NCBI GenBank assembly: GCA_903845215.1
Contig: CAIMWI010000042.1
Location: forward strand, 22,994 to 86,993
Length of the DNA: 64,000 nt
Source of the DNA: an uncultured Rhodobacterales bacterium
Lineage (GTDB): Bacteria > Pseudomonadota > Alphaproteobacteria > Rhodobacterales > Rhodobacteraceae
Direction: 5' to 3'
Every line of letters starts with the position of its first letter. Within the stretch, counting starts at the first letter, position 1. Position numbers and translations under genes: made by a program. The notes below the pieces were generated by a model that saw only the letters and a program-made list of their open reading frames with translations, had not been told where the DNA came from and made no database searches. Below are positions 52,125 through 61,761 of the stretch, piece by piece.

Positions 52125-52916
52125 TCAGGCGTTCGTTAAGCGAATATTGCCCAAGCGGGGATGGCAATCCTTAGGGAAGTAAGGCAATAGACCTTCAGCA
52201 TTGTTCTGTTGACCGAGAGAGCCCGTTTCCTTCACGCGGATAAGGTGAACGGTGTTGGGAACGATACGATGGGGCAGTCCTGCCCAGACGGTCTCTATAT
52301 TCCACGACCAATCTTCAATACCCAATCCTTTGCTTCGGTCTATCGAAGAATAGGGGTAACGCTGGTGAACGGTACGATGCGTAAAAACGTTTGCTGCCCA
52401 AATATTGTTCAGTAACAGGACATCTCTATCAAAACTATAGCCATCATTGGGGGCGTGTCGCATATAAAATGACTTCGCAGTTGAATGAGGCGTCGAATTC
52501 GTTGAGGGTAGCGGATAGTCGCTCTCTACAAAATAGTAAAGCAACTCTGGGTGCCAAATAGCATCGACTGGTGCGTCCTTCGCAGTTGCAGCCCGATAGG
52601 CGCTTTTCAGCCATTCATCACCCCACAGGTCGTCTCCATCAAGAAACGCCAGATACTGCCCATGTGCTACGCCGACACCGAAGTTGCGGGACAGGCCGAG
52701 ATCCCCAAAGGAGACATCATCGACACCATCGAGCCACTCACCACGAGTTGTAATCATGTGACGGGTAATGTCATCAGCACGGTCAAGCACTGCACGGGCT
52801 TCAACTGTCAAACCTGCACTGCGCGCCCGAAAAACCATGTCGCGCATTGACGAAAGAGCTGGCAGGGCAAGCGGCCCTTCTCGATGCAGGATAATTGTGA
52901 CGGTTATCATAATCAT
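52125..52916 (-). CDS. Family 2-like glycosyltransferase
   Basis: A protein of about 263 residues with a GT-A fold: MITVTIILHREGPLALPALSS at the start, then GLSRNFGVGVAHGQYLAFLDGDDLWG. The DGDD is the metal/nucleotide-sugar DxD motif and WGDEWL follows. The C-terminal part has NIWAANVFTHR and GIEDWSWN. It probably adds a sugar to a surface glycan or protein. It starts eight bases before the larger glycosyltransferase ends; an alternative ATG at 52961 would overlap that gene by 38 bases. It is A/T-rich relative to the chromosome. Confidence 0.8.
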   Translation of the reverse strand: MIMITVTIILHREGPLALPALSSMRDMVFRARSAGLTVEARAVLDRADDITRHMITTRGEWLDGVDDVSFGDLGLSRNFGVGVAHGQYLAFLDGDDLWGDEWLKSAYRAATAKDAPVDAIWHPELLYYFVESDYPLPSTNSTPHSTAKSFYMRHAPNDGYSFDRDVLLLNNIWAANVFTHRTVHQRYPYSSIDRSKGLGIEDWSWNIETVWAGLPHRIVPNTVHLIRVKETGSLGQQNNAEGLLPYFPKDCHPRLGNIRLTNA

Positions 52917-52923
52917 AGGAAGG

Positions 52924-55803
52924 TCATTCAATCCCAAAGATAGTGGCTGCTGTGTTGGCATGCGCTGCCGACGAATGCTTCGCTAGCATCTGTCTTTGCG
53001 CGGCCGCAACCATCCGAACGATTGCGACACTTTCCATCCCGATAACTCTGTCAAGTGCAAGAGAGAAAGCAGCCGCGCTTTCCTTGGTATCTGCGCCATG
53101 CGGCACGAAGAGCGCCGCGTCATCGTCGAATGTTCGTCGCAAACCACCTACGTCTGCCAGCACCATTGGGATCAAATGCTGGCTCATCTCGAGGACCGTG
53201 TTTGGCATCCCCTCGAACAAGCTTGTAAAGATAAATCCGTCGAATTGTGTAAAATCAGCCATGATCACATCTTGCAATGCAGGACGCACATTAATATTTT
53301 TTAATATAAGTTCGGTTGGCACTTGCTCCCCATCCACAGCCCCGAAGACCTCAAATTGATCTGCAGGTCTGGATTTTGCCAAGTCGGCGAGTAGTGCAGT
53401 CCCCTTGAAGGGCTCAATGCGCGAGACCCAGAGCCAACGCCTTTCTCGACCCTTCAGGGTTCGCTCCTGCCGTGCAGATAGCCTCGACGCGGATAGTTCG
53501 TCACTTATAATACGTATGCGCGGCGGCAGGGTGGCAATTCCCGGCCCAGGTATTTCTCCATGCAAGCGACGCAACGTCTCTTCCATCGGTTGATTGTCGG
53601 TCAGCGCAAGTGCGAAGGGCATAATTCTCCGCGGGAAATAGGCACCATAGGGCGCCCCGAGCCCGTTTATACCCATGCTGAAAAACGCGCAGTAAAGGCG
53701 CGCAAATTGCGACAGGCCGCGGCCGAACTTAGCAACTGTCTCTAAGCCGAGATGAGAGTTGACAATAACAACCAATCTCGGCTGAAGAGCGTTTATGAAA
53801 CGACTGAGCGCGGATGGGTCTTGCCATTTAAAACTGCTGCATATGTCTCGCCAGAAAATGATGTTGCTTTGCTGCAATGGTGAGAGAATCTCAAATTTCT
53901 GCCAACCAAACGCTTCTTCCTCCGTTTGATCGGTCACGATAACGAGAACTGGCCCGACAGACTTCATCCTCAAGACATCAACGAGGTCAGCCGCATACTT
54001 TTCAGCTCCCCCCATAATGAGGAACGGGATGATAAAGACCGCCCCTGGCTGGCTTCGTACATTCGCGAACGCCATCGGCACGTCGATACCATCTCGCTGT
54101 AAAAGATCAGGCGCATTAAAGCGGCGGAGGTTCGGAAGCGCTAAAGCGCCCGGCGCCAAAACCGCCATGTCATGCCTCGATTGGGCCATGATCTGCGCTA
54201 TAATGCCTGGTGAGATTCGGTCAAAGAGAACGCGAAATTTCTCAGCTTCAGCGGCACACAGGGCTTCGGCACAGAGTACGCGGAATGCAGAACGCTTCTT
54301 ATACAGATTTATAACGCCTCCCTTAGTGAGAGCATCACGCTGCTCCTCAGAAATACTCTTGCCTGCCGAATGATATATGAAGACGTCAGTTGCTAAGACC
54401 GATACCATTCCTGAATCAATCAATCTTAGGCAAAAATCTTGAATTTCCCAGTAACCGCGCGGGAATGACTCCAAATCAAATTCACCGATGTCCCTGAAGA
54501 CACTCGTTCGCATCATCAAGCAGAATCCACTCAATAGCGGGACCACTGGGTATTTGTTCGTGTCAAACTGAAACGTGTGAAGGAATGAGTTTCTTTTGTC
54601 GGTTACCTCGGACGCCGAAAGGTTCGAGCGCGCCAAACCGGAGAACTTCAAAGTCTGAAAGTATGCTTGGTTTGACCATGGTCCCGCTGCGGCGGCGTCG
54701 CTTCTCGATGTGATTGCGCGCCAAAGTCCTTCGAGCCAGCCCTTGCCAACAGTCGTATCGCTGTTCAACATGACAACGAATTCAGCCGAACTAAGCGACA
54801 CGCCCTTTTGAACAGAAAAGGCAAAGCCGCGGTTTTCCGTATTTCTTGACACAAGGACATCTGGATGTGCGCTTGCGTACTGTTCGATCCAACTGGTACA
54901 GGCAAAATCTGACCGATCATCGACCAAAATAATATATCCAAGGGCGCTAGTTTGGTATTTCCGAATTGATCCCAAGCAGTCCTTAAGGTCATCGAGTGAG
55001 TTGAATATCGGAATAACGATATCAATGCAGTTCTCAGGAGGTACGCTCGTTGTGATGCCGACGGCTACATCTTTTATTGCTGGAGGGGCAAGATTAACTG
55101 ATTCAATCAGTTCATCAATCACTTCAGGTTCCGATGTTTTGGCGAAATGTGCAAAGCACTTTAGAAAGGCTTGCCGCGCCAAATCAGATTGAGGCCATCT
55201 CTCAGCGCAAACTGATAACTCCCACAACGCTTCATGATGTTTATTCCTGCACGACTGATTCAAGGCCCGCAACAGTGAAGCGATGGATAGATTTTCGCCA
55301 TAGGCGGTATCGAGTTTAGAAATAATCCTTTCTGAATCCTCAGTCTCACCCAAAGCCGTGTGACAGAACGCCAGCGAACTGTTGGCAAACTGGTTTTCGG
55401 GTTCCCGAGCCAGTACCTTGCGTGCATAGTCCATGCTCTCTGAATAACGCCCCGTCCGCATGAGGGCATAAGAAAGGTTTCCGAGAGCGTAGAGAAAGTT
55501 GTTATTAAGCTTGACTGCGGCCCCAAAGCTAGCGCACGCCGCCTCGAAGTGCCCCAACCCAGAGAGAGCGAGTCCTAAATTGTTCCAGCAACGTTCATTG
55601 CGCTTTTCTAAAGAGCAAAGTATTTTGAAATAGGGGAGTGATTTTTCGTAATTGCCTTCGTTGAAATATTGCATTGAGAGACTGATACACTTCTTCTTAA
55701 ATTCCTCTATTTCACCGGAACAACCTTTGCTTGTCACATTGTTATAGTCGGCCGCAAGCAGCGCCTCCAACTCAATGGTGATTTTAGTCAAGACTGACCC
55801 CAT
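52924..55803 (-). CDS. Large TPR-GT2-GT1 glycosyltransferase
   Basis: A 959-residue multidomain protein. Residues ~45-230 are TPR-like helices (CWNNLGLALSGLGHFEAACA, ALGNLSYALMRTGRYSESMD). Residues ~260-490 are a GT-A family 2 domain (CIDIVIPIFNSLDDLKDCLG, then the metal motif MLNSDTTVGKGWLEGLW). Residues ~590-955 are a GT-B domain (FIIPFLIMGGAEKYAADLVD, WLWVSRIEPFKGTALLADLA, FTSLFEGMPNTVLEM). Two catalytic domains behind a protein-binding scaffold suggest stepwise assembly of a glycan on a protein or lipid carrier. ATG 55803 is chosen over a TTG three codons earlier. It lies upstream of the smaller glycosyltransferase and is A/T-rich. Confidence 0.85.
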   Translation of the reverse strand: MGSVLTKITIELEALLAADYNNVTSKGCSGEIEEFKKKCISLSMQYFNEGNYEKSLPYFKILCSLEKRNERCWNNLGLALSGLGHFEAACASFGAAVKLNNNFLYALGNLSYALMRTGRYSESMDYARKVLAREPENQFANSSLAFCHTALGETEDSERIISKLDTAYGENLSIASLLRALNQSCRNKHHEALWELSVCAERWPQSDLARQAFLKCFAHFAKTSEPEVIDELIESVNLAPPAIKDVAVGITTSVPPENCIDIVIPIFNSLDDLKDCLGSIRKYQTSALGYIILVDDRSDFACTSWIEQYASAHPDVLVSRNTENRGFAFSVQKGVSLSSAEFVVMLNSDTTVGKGWLEGLWRAITSRSDAAAAGPWSNQAYFQTLKFSGLARSNLSASEVTDKRNSFLHTFQFDTNKYPVVPLLSGFCLMMRTSVFRDIGEFDLESFPRGYWEIQDFCLRLIDSGMVSVLATDVFIYHSAGKSISEEQRDALTKGGVINLYKKRSAFRVLCAEALCAAEAEKFRVLFDRISPGIIAQIMAQSRHDMAVLAPGALALPNLRRFNAPDLLQRDGIDVPMAFANVRSQPGAVFIIPFLIMGGAEKYAADLVDVLRMKSVGPVLVIVTDQTEEEAFGWQKFEILSPLQQSNIIFWRDICSSFKWQDPSALSRFINALQPRLVVIVNSHLGLETVAKFGRGLSQFARLYCAFFSMGINGLGAPYGAYFPRRIMPFALALTDNQPMEETLRRLHGEIPGPGIATLPPRIRIISDELSASRLSARQERTLKGRERRWLWVSRIEPFKGTALLADLAKSRPADQFEVFGAVDGEQVPTELILKNINVRPALQDVIMADFTQFDGFIFTSLFEGMPNTVLEMSQHLIPMVLADVGGLRRTFDDDAALFVPHGADTKESAAAFSLALDRVIGMESVAIVRMVAAAQRQMLAKHSSAAHANTAATIFGIE

Positions 55804-55812
55804 TATTTTCAA

Positions 55813-56368
55813 GGTATTTCAGCTGTCATTCCCCAAGTAGGCTGCCTACTTACGTCAAGATCGCTTGAATCTGCCCGCTAGACAAGCGTTTTTTGCCCTG
55901 AGCGGTGTCAGCGGTCGCTTGGGCCGGTGGATTTGGGCGGATCGTGCCGCGAACGTGGATCATCCTGGTCGGACTGCGACGTTAGTCAGCGTGGTGGACA
56001 GACCTGTCCTGCCAGTTTTTTTAAGTTCGAACCTGGATCGCGGTCACGCGCAGAGGGGTGGCGTTCGTAATCAGCGGATGGCGGCAAGTGCCTCAAAATT
56101 CCAGCCGCACACGAGGGTCAAAATTCACACGATCTGCCCGCCGCAAAGCCGCACCCTCTGGGTGAGCCATGAAACACGTCCCTTAGCCCTCAACACCATG
56201 ATTTATATCGAAAATACCATGATCAGAAGAGCGAAATCAGAGAAATACTTGGTTAATATGGGCCTACGACTTTGCATTTGAGCTGCTCTAGGGCGTGGAA
56301 GAAAGTCAAAAACCTTCAGATAACCGCTACGACAGATGATTACAATTTTTGATTTTCTGCGCGCCTTA
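55813..56368. other. Gap between the large glycosyltransferase gene and galE
   Basis: About 555 bases. Open frames here (for example 55865-56281 plus) show no recognisable protein and no good start signal. The part 55870-56180 is more G/C-rich than both neighbours, which may mark a scrap of other DNA. No RNA gene is evident. It probably includes the promoter of the glycosyltransferase pair. Confidence 0.5.
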
Positions 56369-57382
56369 CTATTCATATCCATCGGGGTTCTGCGTTTGCC
56401 AATACCAGTGATCGGCCAACATTTCATCTAACGTGCGATGAGCTCGCCAACCCAAATCCTCCTCGGCTTTGGCCGCAGACGCCCAACATTGGTCAATATC
56501 CCCTTGGCGACGAGGCTCTATGCGGTAGGGCAATTCACGACCAGTGATTTTCTCGACAGCATTAATAACCTCCAATACGGAATGGCCATGTCCAGTGCCG
56601 AGGTTCCACACGTTAAACCCAGCCGTACCTGCAATGAAATTCACTGCGGCCAGATGCCCAAAAGCGAGATCCATGACATGGATGTAATCTCGCACGCCCG
56701 TTCCGTCTTTAGTTGGATAATCGTCACCAAATACTGATAGCGAGATGCGTTTACCAGCAGCCACCTGCATCGCAAATGGAACCAGATTGGTGGGCGTCCC
56801 CATTGGACTCTCCCCAATGGTGCCGCTTGAATGGGCGCCGACCGGGTTGAAATATCGCAGTACAGCGACACTCCAGCGAGAATCAGAGGCGCAAAGGTCG
56901 TTCAACATATACTCCACCATAAGCTTTGTGCGACCATACGGGCTAGCAGGAGTTCCAACTGGAGACCTCTCGGTTACCGGCATCGTTTCTTGATTTCCGT
57001 AAATCGAAGCGGTGGAACTGAAAACGAACCGAAATATGCCACAGTCTGCCATCGTGCGAGCCAAGGTTAGGCTTCCACACATGTTTATGTCGTAATAATC
57101 TAGGGGCTTGGAGGCGCTTTCACCAACAGATTTAAGACCAGCAAGATGTATCACTGTGTCAATTTCGTCCGTTTTGAAGATATGACGCAGTAAATCTGGG
57201 TCTCGAACATCGCCTTTGTGAAGTAGAATATGTTTTCTGCTCAGCTCTTGAACGCGCGCTACAGATTTTGGTGAACTGTTTGAGAAGTTATCGAGGATTG
57301 AAACTTGGTGCCCCACCTCTTGGCAGATAAGGGCAACATGCGAGCCGATATATCCGGCACCACCGGTAAGGAGAACGTTCAT
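56369..57382 (-). CDS. galE: UDP-glucose 4-epimerase
   Basis: A 337-residue SDR-type epimerase. The NAD motif is VLLTGGAGYIGSHVA, then HLAGLKSVGES, the catalytic Ser region SSTASIYG and the YGRTK Tyr/Lys. C-terminal substrate elements are YFNPVGAHSSGTIGE, GVRDYIHVMDLA and YRIEPRRQGD. It interconverts UDP-glucose and UDP-galactose, feeding the neighbouring glycosyltransferases. The ATG at 57382 is internal to a slightly longer frame. It is A/T-rich, like the other cargo. Confidence 0.94.
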   Translation of the reverse strand: MNVLLTGGAGYIGSHVALICQEVGHQVSILDNFSNSSPKSVARVQELSRKHILLHKGDVRDPDLLRHIFKTDEIDTVIHLAGLKSVGESASKPLDYYDINMCGSLTLARTMADCGIFRFVFSSTASIYGNQETMPVTERSPVGTPASPYGRTKLMVEYMLNDLCASDSRWSVAVLRYFNPVGAHSSGTIGESPMGTPTNLVPFAMQVAAGKRISLSVFGDDYPTKDGTGVRDYIHVMDLAFGHLAAVNFIAGTAGFNVWNLGTGHGHSVLEVINAVEKITGRELPYRIEPRRQGDIDQCWASAAKAEEDLGWRAHRTLDEMLADHWYWQTQNPDGYE

Positions 57383-57441
57383 TTTATAGCCACTGAACAA
57401 GGCAGATGTGCGACGTTATAGTCAATATAAATATACCACTT

Positions 57442-58503
57442 CTACTTGAGAACCCGAAAATTCTCGTGCGTTACGATTCGGAAGTTGTCTGACACTTTAT
57501 CGCGGAATTTCGTCCATTCCTGCCGGATGGTTTCACGCATGAATACCAGGATGGCGTTGGCAAACTGCTTCTGATTTGGGCAGTAGCGATTGTGGGTAAC
57601 GTATTGATGCAAGACAGCCCAAAGCTGCTTAAGCAGATTGAGATGAGGGCAGTAGGGCGGCAGCTGGATCAGATGGATACGGCAAGCTGTCCTGGCGAGG
57701 AATGCTCTGACATCGGGCCCTTTGTGGTATGCAGCGTTGTCCCAGATGACATGAATGATGCGCTTATCGGAATTTCGCTCCTCGATCTTGGTCAGAAGCT
57801 GTGCTGCACTGACCCCATCAACAGTTGTGGGCTCGACAAAGGGTGCATGGAAGGTTTCGAGGTTTACAGCCCCATGAATGCTCACACGACCGCGCCCTGC
57901 CGTGCTGAGAACCGCTGGATTTGATCCGACCTTCACCCAGCCAAATGCCGGCTTGGTTTGGTATTCTGGATGCACCGCATCAGCGAAGTAGACGGCTTCA
58001 TCTGCTGGTAACTCATGCATCAGTTTCTCGTAAAATGCGATGAAAGCGGCCTGTTTTTCCATGGATGCCACGCGCGGCAGGGGCTTGGGCTTGCGGTATT
58101 CAAAGCCCAGTCGGGCCAGAAGTTTGATGCAGCCAGACTGGGAATAGTTCAGACCGCACTCAGTTGCGACATGGGCCCTGATCTCAACCGTCGAGCGACA
58201 CAAGCGCGCTTCCAGCCAGGCGCATAACGCAGCCTCCTGTGCCTGCGTCATACGGGACTGACCGCCTTTCCAGCCATCCAGCGCATCCCAGCCATCTTGC
58301 TGGTAGGTTTTATACCAACCGCGGATAGTATCGTCGTCCAGATACAGGAACTCCGAAATCTCTTGGCAGGATTTGCCGTCATCGAACAGAAGAATGGCAT
58401 TTGCGCGACGCGCAATACCGTAGTCCTCGCGCTGGCGACGCACGCAAGCCTCGAGCTCGATGCGGTCTGCTGAGGAAAGAAAGCCAGGACGGATCATGGG
58501 CAT
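57442..58503 (-). mobile_element. IS630 family transposase gene, catalytic triad incomplete
   Basis: A 353-residue IS630-type transposase. It has an N-terminal paired HTH (GKSCQEISEFLYLDDDTIRGW, then LNYSQSGCIKLLARLGFEYRKP) and a DDE domain. The first Asp is in YFADAVHP and the second in HVIWDNAAYHKG. The third position normally reads LNPIERLW with Glu; here it is LNLLKQLW (about 57,625-57,650), so the Glu is Lys. Terminal inverted repeats were not found. The copy is probably inactive and is full length otherwise. It separates the cargo genes from the maintenance module. Confidence 0.88.
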
Positions 58504-58528
58504 AGCTGAATCGTTCCAAACCCATACG

Positions 58529-58936
58529 TCAAGTCATCAAATTCGGATTCCACGGGACTCGGTGTATCTCAGTAATAATTCCAACGTTGCTTTCCTTTCC
58601 ACTTGAAGTATCGGGTGCTAGCCAAACTCTTCTTCCACCACCACCCTCAGACCATTCCCTGATCCGCGTCCAGCCTAAACGGCGAAGGGCCAAACCGACG
58701 TCCCCTGCGCTTGGCCTCTCATTGTAGCGCCCTTGAAGGCGTAACACCAGTTCCTCCATCGACCAGGCTCTGTCGCGCTGTGCGGGCGGCAGGGAGCGCA
58801 TGAGTGCCTCAATCTGCTCGGTTAGCGGTGTGTCGCTTTGTATGCGGCGATCTTTGTGGGGACTAGGCAATCCAACGTCCCTTTGGCGTTGCGCCTGTTC
58901 AGCAACGGCCTGCAATTGTGCGATGTAGTGCTTCAT
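58529..58936 (-). CDS. Hypothetical wHTH-like protein of the island maintenance module
   Basis: A 135-residue protein. Residues ~50-110 have the look of a winged helix (AWSMEELVLRLQGRYNER, PSAGDVGLALRRLGWTRIRE, then a wing with GGGGRRVWLAP). Similar small proteins accompany primase/DUF3987 genes in integrative elements. It ends only 25 bases from the IS630 gene, and its last ~25 residues look unlike the rest, so the 3' end may have been changed when the IS entered. It could be a replication initiator helper or regulator; function unknown. Confidence 0.5.
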   Translation of the reverse strand: MKHYIAQLQAVAEQAQRQRDVGLPSPHKDRRIQSDTPLTEQIEALMRSLPPAQRDRAWSMEELVLRLQGRYNERPSAGDVGLALRRLGWTRIREWSEGGGGRRVWLAPDTSSGKESNVGIITEIHRVPWNPNLMT

Positions 58937-58964
58937 ACCCTTTTCCTCTGGTGGCGGCCTGGAG

Positions 58965-59066
58965 TTTTGTCAGTTTTGTCAGTGGGGGGGCCCCAAGCGC
59001 GAGTAAGAAAACAGACAAAGAACGAATAAAAAAGGGGGGTACCCCTACTGACAATACTGACATAAC
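58965..59066. repeat. Inverted pair of tandem TTNTGTCAG repeats
   Basis: Two direct TTTTGTCAG units (58965-58982) followed by a run of G face two CTGACAATA/CTGACATAA units (59048-59065) preceded by CCCC, making a ~24-bp imperfect inverted repeat. The ~60 bases between are A-rich plus-strand DNA with GGGGGGCCCC and GGGGGGTACCCC at its edges. It lies in the 222-base gap between the primase-like gene and the wHTH gene. It resembles an iteron-type origin or an operator. Confidence 0.6.
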
Positions 59067-59158
59067 TATTTTTGCTTCCGCTCCAACGTCTTTGGATGTG
59101 CGGTGTAAACCTCCTTCGGTCTGCCACCTGTGTCTAACCCGTCTGTGCGCAGCCAGTG

Positions 59159-61441
59159 TCAAGTAACCAGCCATTCAATGGCATCTTCGACGCTTTGTTG
59201 CGAGGTGAGCCCGGTCCAACCTTTACGAACAACTTCCCGGGCCGTGAATGGGTTTGGAAAGTGACCTTGCTTTATCTTTTGCAAGAGCATCGAAGTGGAG
59301 TCGAATGATGCTGTCGGTGAACTGCCGTAAATTCGTTTGGCATGCGAATACAGGTACATGAACCACTTTAGCGCCTTTGTCGTTGCGGTCATGTCGATTG
59401 GGCCTGAGCCACCGTCAAGCAGGTGGATTAAGAGTGCAAGTTTAGCTATCGTGCCCGGCATCTTGCCCAAGTGGCTAGACATTGCCGGACCGGCTTTTCC
59501 TGACTTCGCTTTATGCTCAATTTTTTTTCGAGCGTTGTCGAACTCACTTTGTGCATCAGAATCGAAATGCAAGAACGCTCTTGTCGAAACTTGGTCCATC
59601 TCTGCCCCAGCGCTCGCAGGTGACAAGTGGCGCAGTCTAAGCACCGCGCTTAACATCATCTCCTCCGCGACTTTGTCCGCCCTCCTGTCTACTTCAGTCA
59701 GCTCTTTTTGACTGTCTGGAAATGACAGCATCTGAAAACGTTGAACGAGACCGTCATCGCCTCGATTGCCGGACGTGGATTGCTTGACATATTGGGCAAG
59801 GACGGAGGGCTGGAAGCCTCCCATGAGGCAAAGGAATGCCCGTTTTATCTGCTTTGTTCCTGCTTCCACCCTGTCGACCACATAAGGCTGATCACCATTC
59901 CAAGACGTCAGAAAGAACTGTCTGGCTGCCTCCTGTCCCTTCTCATCCCATTTGACCAACGCGCCTGCCAGTTCGTCCATGGAGCACAATAGCCCTCTGG
60001 GCGAGTTGCACATGATGTCAGCCAGCTTTTGGTAGGTCGTGTCTTGCACAAGGATGCGTTCTGGCTTTGGGGTTTCGGGCTCCATCAGCAACTGGGTTAT
60101 GGCTGCACGGCCAGTGGGCTTCTTAAGTTGCCGTTGTTGGTCGGTATAGTCGTCCTTGAGCCGCTGGTAATCCGACAAGGCTTGCTGGTGCTCGAGGGTG
60201 AGCTGCTCCGCAATTTTGTGAATTGGCTTGAGTGCGGCATTTAAACATGCGGATTTCTTTGATCCTGGCGGAGCCACAATGCCGCCCCACAACACCATGC
60301 TTTCCTTCCAGCCCTCGTCGAAGGCTTTAGGACATACCGCCCAACTGCTACCGAGCGCCGCTGCCGCCACGATCATCAGGGGAACAGCAAAAAAGTCGTA
60401 AGGCTGACCCATACGTTCGGCATTATCCTTCACAAACGGCAGGAAGACGTCAGGCAACATGGTCAAGTCGAGCGTTGGAACTTCGGACAGATTTGCCTTG
60501 ATCGGTTGAGGCTCTGGCCAAGTGGGTTTCTGCGAGACAGCATATCGGCTGACAATGTCTGCCACCTCTACATCGTTTAAGGGCGGCTTGCATCTTGCTG
60601 AGTTGAAGTCACGCGCCGCCTCAAAAATCAAATTTTCTGCCATCCTGTCTGCTCGCAATTTCCCAACATAGCTGAGAAGTTGCTGATTTCGTTCGCCTTG
60701 CGAAACTGTTGCAGGGATGCTGGTTGTCGGTGCGCTGTGGGTTGCCGGGTAAGCACCCAATGATGCGTGTGGCGCAACATTCTCCCTCCTATTCAGGGCC
60801 TTCTGAACTGCTCTATGGAAATCTGTCGCAGAGACGGGGTGCCCACTCTCAAGCAATCGCACGTCACGTGCCGGCTCGTACTTTCGGTTCAAGGTGCCGA
60901 CCGGGCGCAAGAGGCTGGCGATATCAGCCGTGCGGCTGTCATCTGACAACAGGCGAGATCGCGGATCATGGGTAAGGCGCTTCAGATCTGCCGCGATGAC
61001 CTGCCACTCTTCCTTCCTGAGATCGTCGAATAGTGGCCAGTAGGCGTGGATGCCGCCCCCGCTGTTGACTAAGAGTGGTTGAGGAAGGTCATTATCGCTG
61101 ACGAACTTCCCCAGTGCTTTTACGGCTTCGTCACTGTTTAGATAACCCTTTGCATCGGCGGCCTTTTGCTCCCCGCAGTCGATATCCAGCCAGAATGATT
61201 TGGCGTACATCGCGTTGTCAGCAGTTCGCTGGCGTTTTTTCCCCAAGGCGTCGAGATAAGATAGCTTACTGAAAGAAGCGCATGCATGGTAGACGGTCGC
61301 CCCGCTGTCATTTAACGCCCTTGCTTGTTCGGCGGCCTCACCCGGGTCTTTGCAAGCGTGATGACGCATCGCCCCACCCTGTTGTGCCGCAATGAATAAC
61401 AAGCCTTGCGATGGCAGGATCGAAGTGAAGAAGTCCTTCAT
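59159..61441 (-). CDS. AEP-type primase fused to DUF3987 ATPase-like domain
   Basis: A 760-residue protein. Its N-terminal third shows the three AEP primase motifs: FWLDIDCG (83-90, the metal-binding Asp pair), NSGGGIHAYWP (~125-135) and RPVGTLNRK (178-186). A PriCT-like helical segment follows (about 247-300). The C-terminal half is DUF3987, with a P-loop-like APPGSKKSA (~389-397) and SMDELAGAL (Walker B-like). Such primase-helicase proteins start replication of plasmids, satellites and integrated elements. The ATG overlaps the stop of the 107-residue protein. Confidence 0.85.
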   Translation of the reverse strand: MKDFFTSILPSQGLLFIAAQQGGAMRHHACKDPGEAAEQARALNDSGATVYHACASFSKLSYLDALGKKRQRTADNAMYAKSFWLDIDCGEQKAADAKGYLNSDEAVKALGKFVSDNDLPQPLLVNSGGGIHAYWPLFDDLRKEEWQVIAADLKRLTHDPRSRLLSDDSRTADIASLLRPVGTLNRKYEPARDVRLLESGHPVSATDFHRAVQKALNRRENVAPHASLGAYPATHSAPTTSIPATVSQGERNQQLLSYVGKLRADRMAENLIFEAARDFNSARCKPPLNDVEVADIVSRYAVSQKPTWPEPQPIKANLSEVPTLDLTMLPDVFLPFVKDNAERMGQPYDFFAVPLMIVAAAALGSSWAVCPKAFDEGWKESMVLWGGIVAPPGSKKSACLNAALKPIHKIAEQLTLEHQQALSDYQRLKDDYTDQQRQLKKPTGRAAITQLLMEPETPKPERILVQDTTYQKLADIMCNSPRGLLCSMDELAGALVKWDEKGQEAARQFFLTSWNGDQPYVVDRVEAGTKQIKRAFLCLMGGFQPSVLAQYVKQSTSGNRGDDGLVQRFQMLSFPDSQKELTEVDRRADKVAEEMMLSAVLRLRHLSPASAGAEMDQVSTRAFLHFDSDAQSEFDNARKKIEHKAKSGKAGPAMSSHLGKMPGTIAKLALLIHLLDGGSGPIDMTATTKALKWFMYLYSHAKRIYGSSPTASFDSTSMLLQKIKQGHFPNPFTAREVVRKGWTGLTSQQSVEDAIEWLVT

Positions 61442-61761
61442 TTTTTGCCCCCTGCAATCATAGAGCACTTTGCATCCTGAAGCTGAAACAAACAGATTTT
61501 TAGCTCGCTCAGCGCCTTCCATGCCTCGACAGGTATGCCGGAGATTCCGGACGCTAGTCGAAGTGTACTGGCGACGTCTTGTCGGGAAGTCTTCCCCGCT
61601 GCGAATGCAATCGAAACTCCGATAACCATCAGCGCAGCTCTTTGAGCAGGAAACTCAGATAAAGCTTCATTGTATGGCCGCATCGCTGCCTCATAGGCCT
61701 TCGCTGCACGTTGCACCTTTAGCGTGCCCCATTGTTCTTGGGCTTTTTGCAAGTTGGTCAT
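61438..61761 (-). CDS. Hypothetical helical protein (107 aa) of the maintenance module
   Basis: A 107-residue, mostly helical protein (MTNLQKAQEQWGTLKVQRAA, then ALMVIGVSIAFAAGKTSRQDVAS and EAWKALSELK). I do not recognise a family. It is coupled at both ends by ATGA overlaps: the AlpA stop overlaps its ATG, and its stop overlaps the primase ATG. This makes AlpA, this protein and the primase one operon. It has one Cys near the C terminus and no membrane span of full length. Confidence 0.6.
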   Translation of the reverse strand: MTNLQKAQEQWGTLKVQRAAKAYEAAMRPYNEALSEFPAQRAALMVIGVSIAFAAGKTSRQDVASTLRLASGISGIPVEAWKALSELKICLFQLQDAKCSMIAGGKK

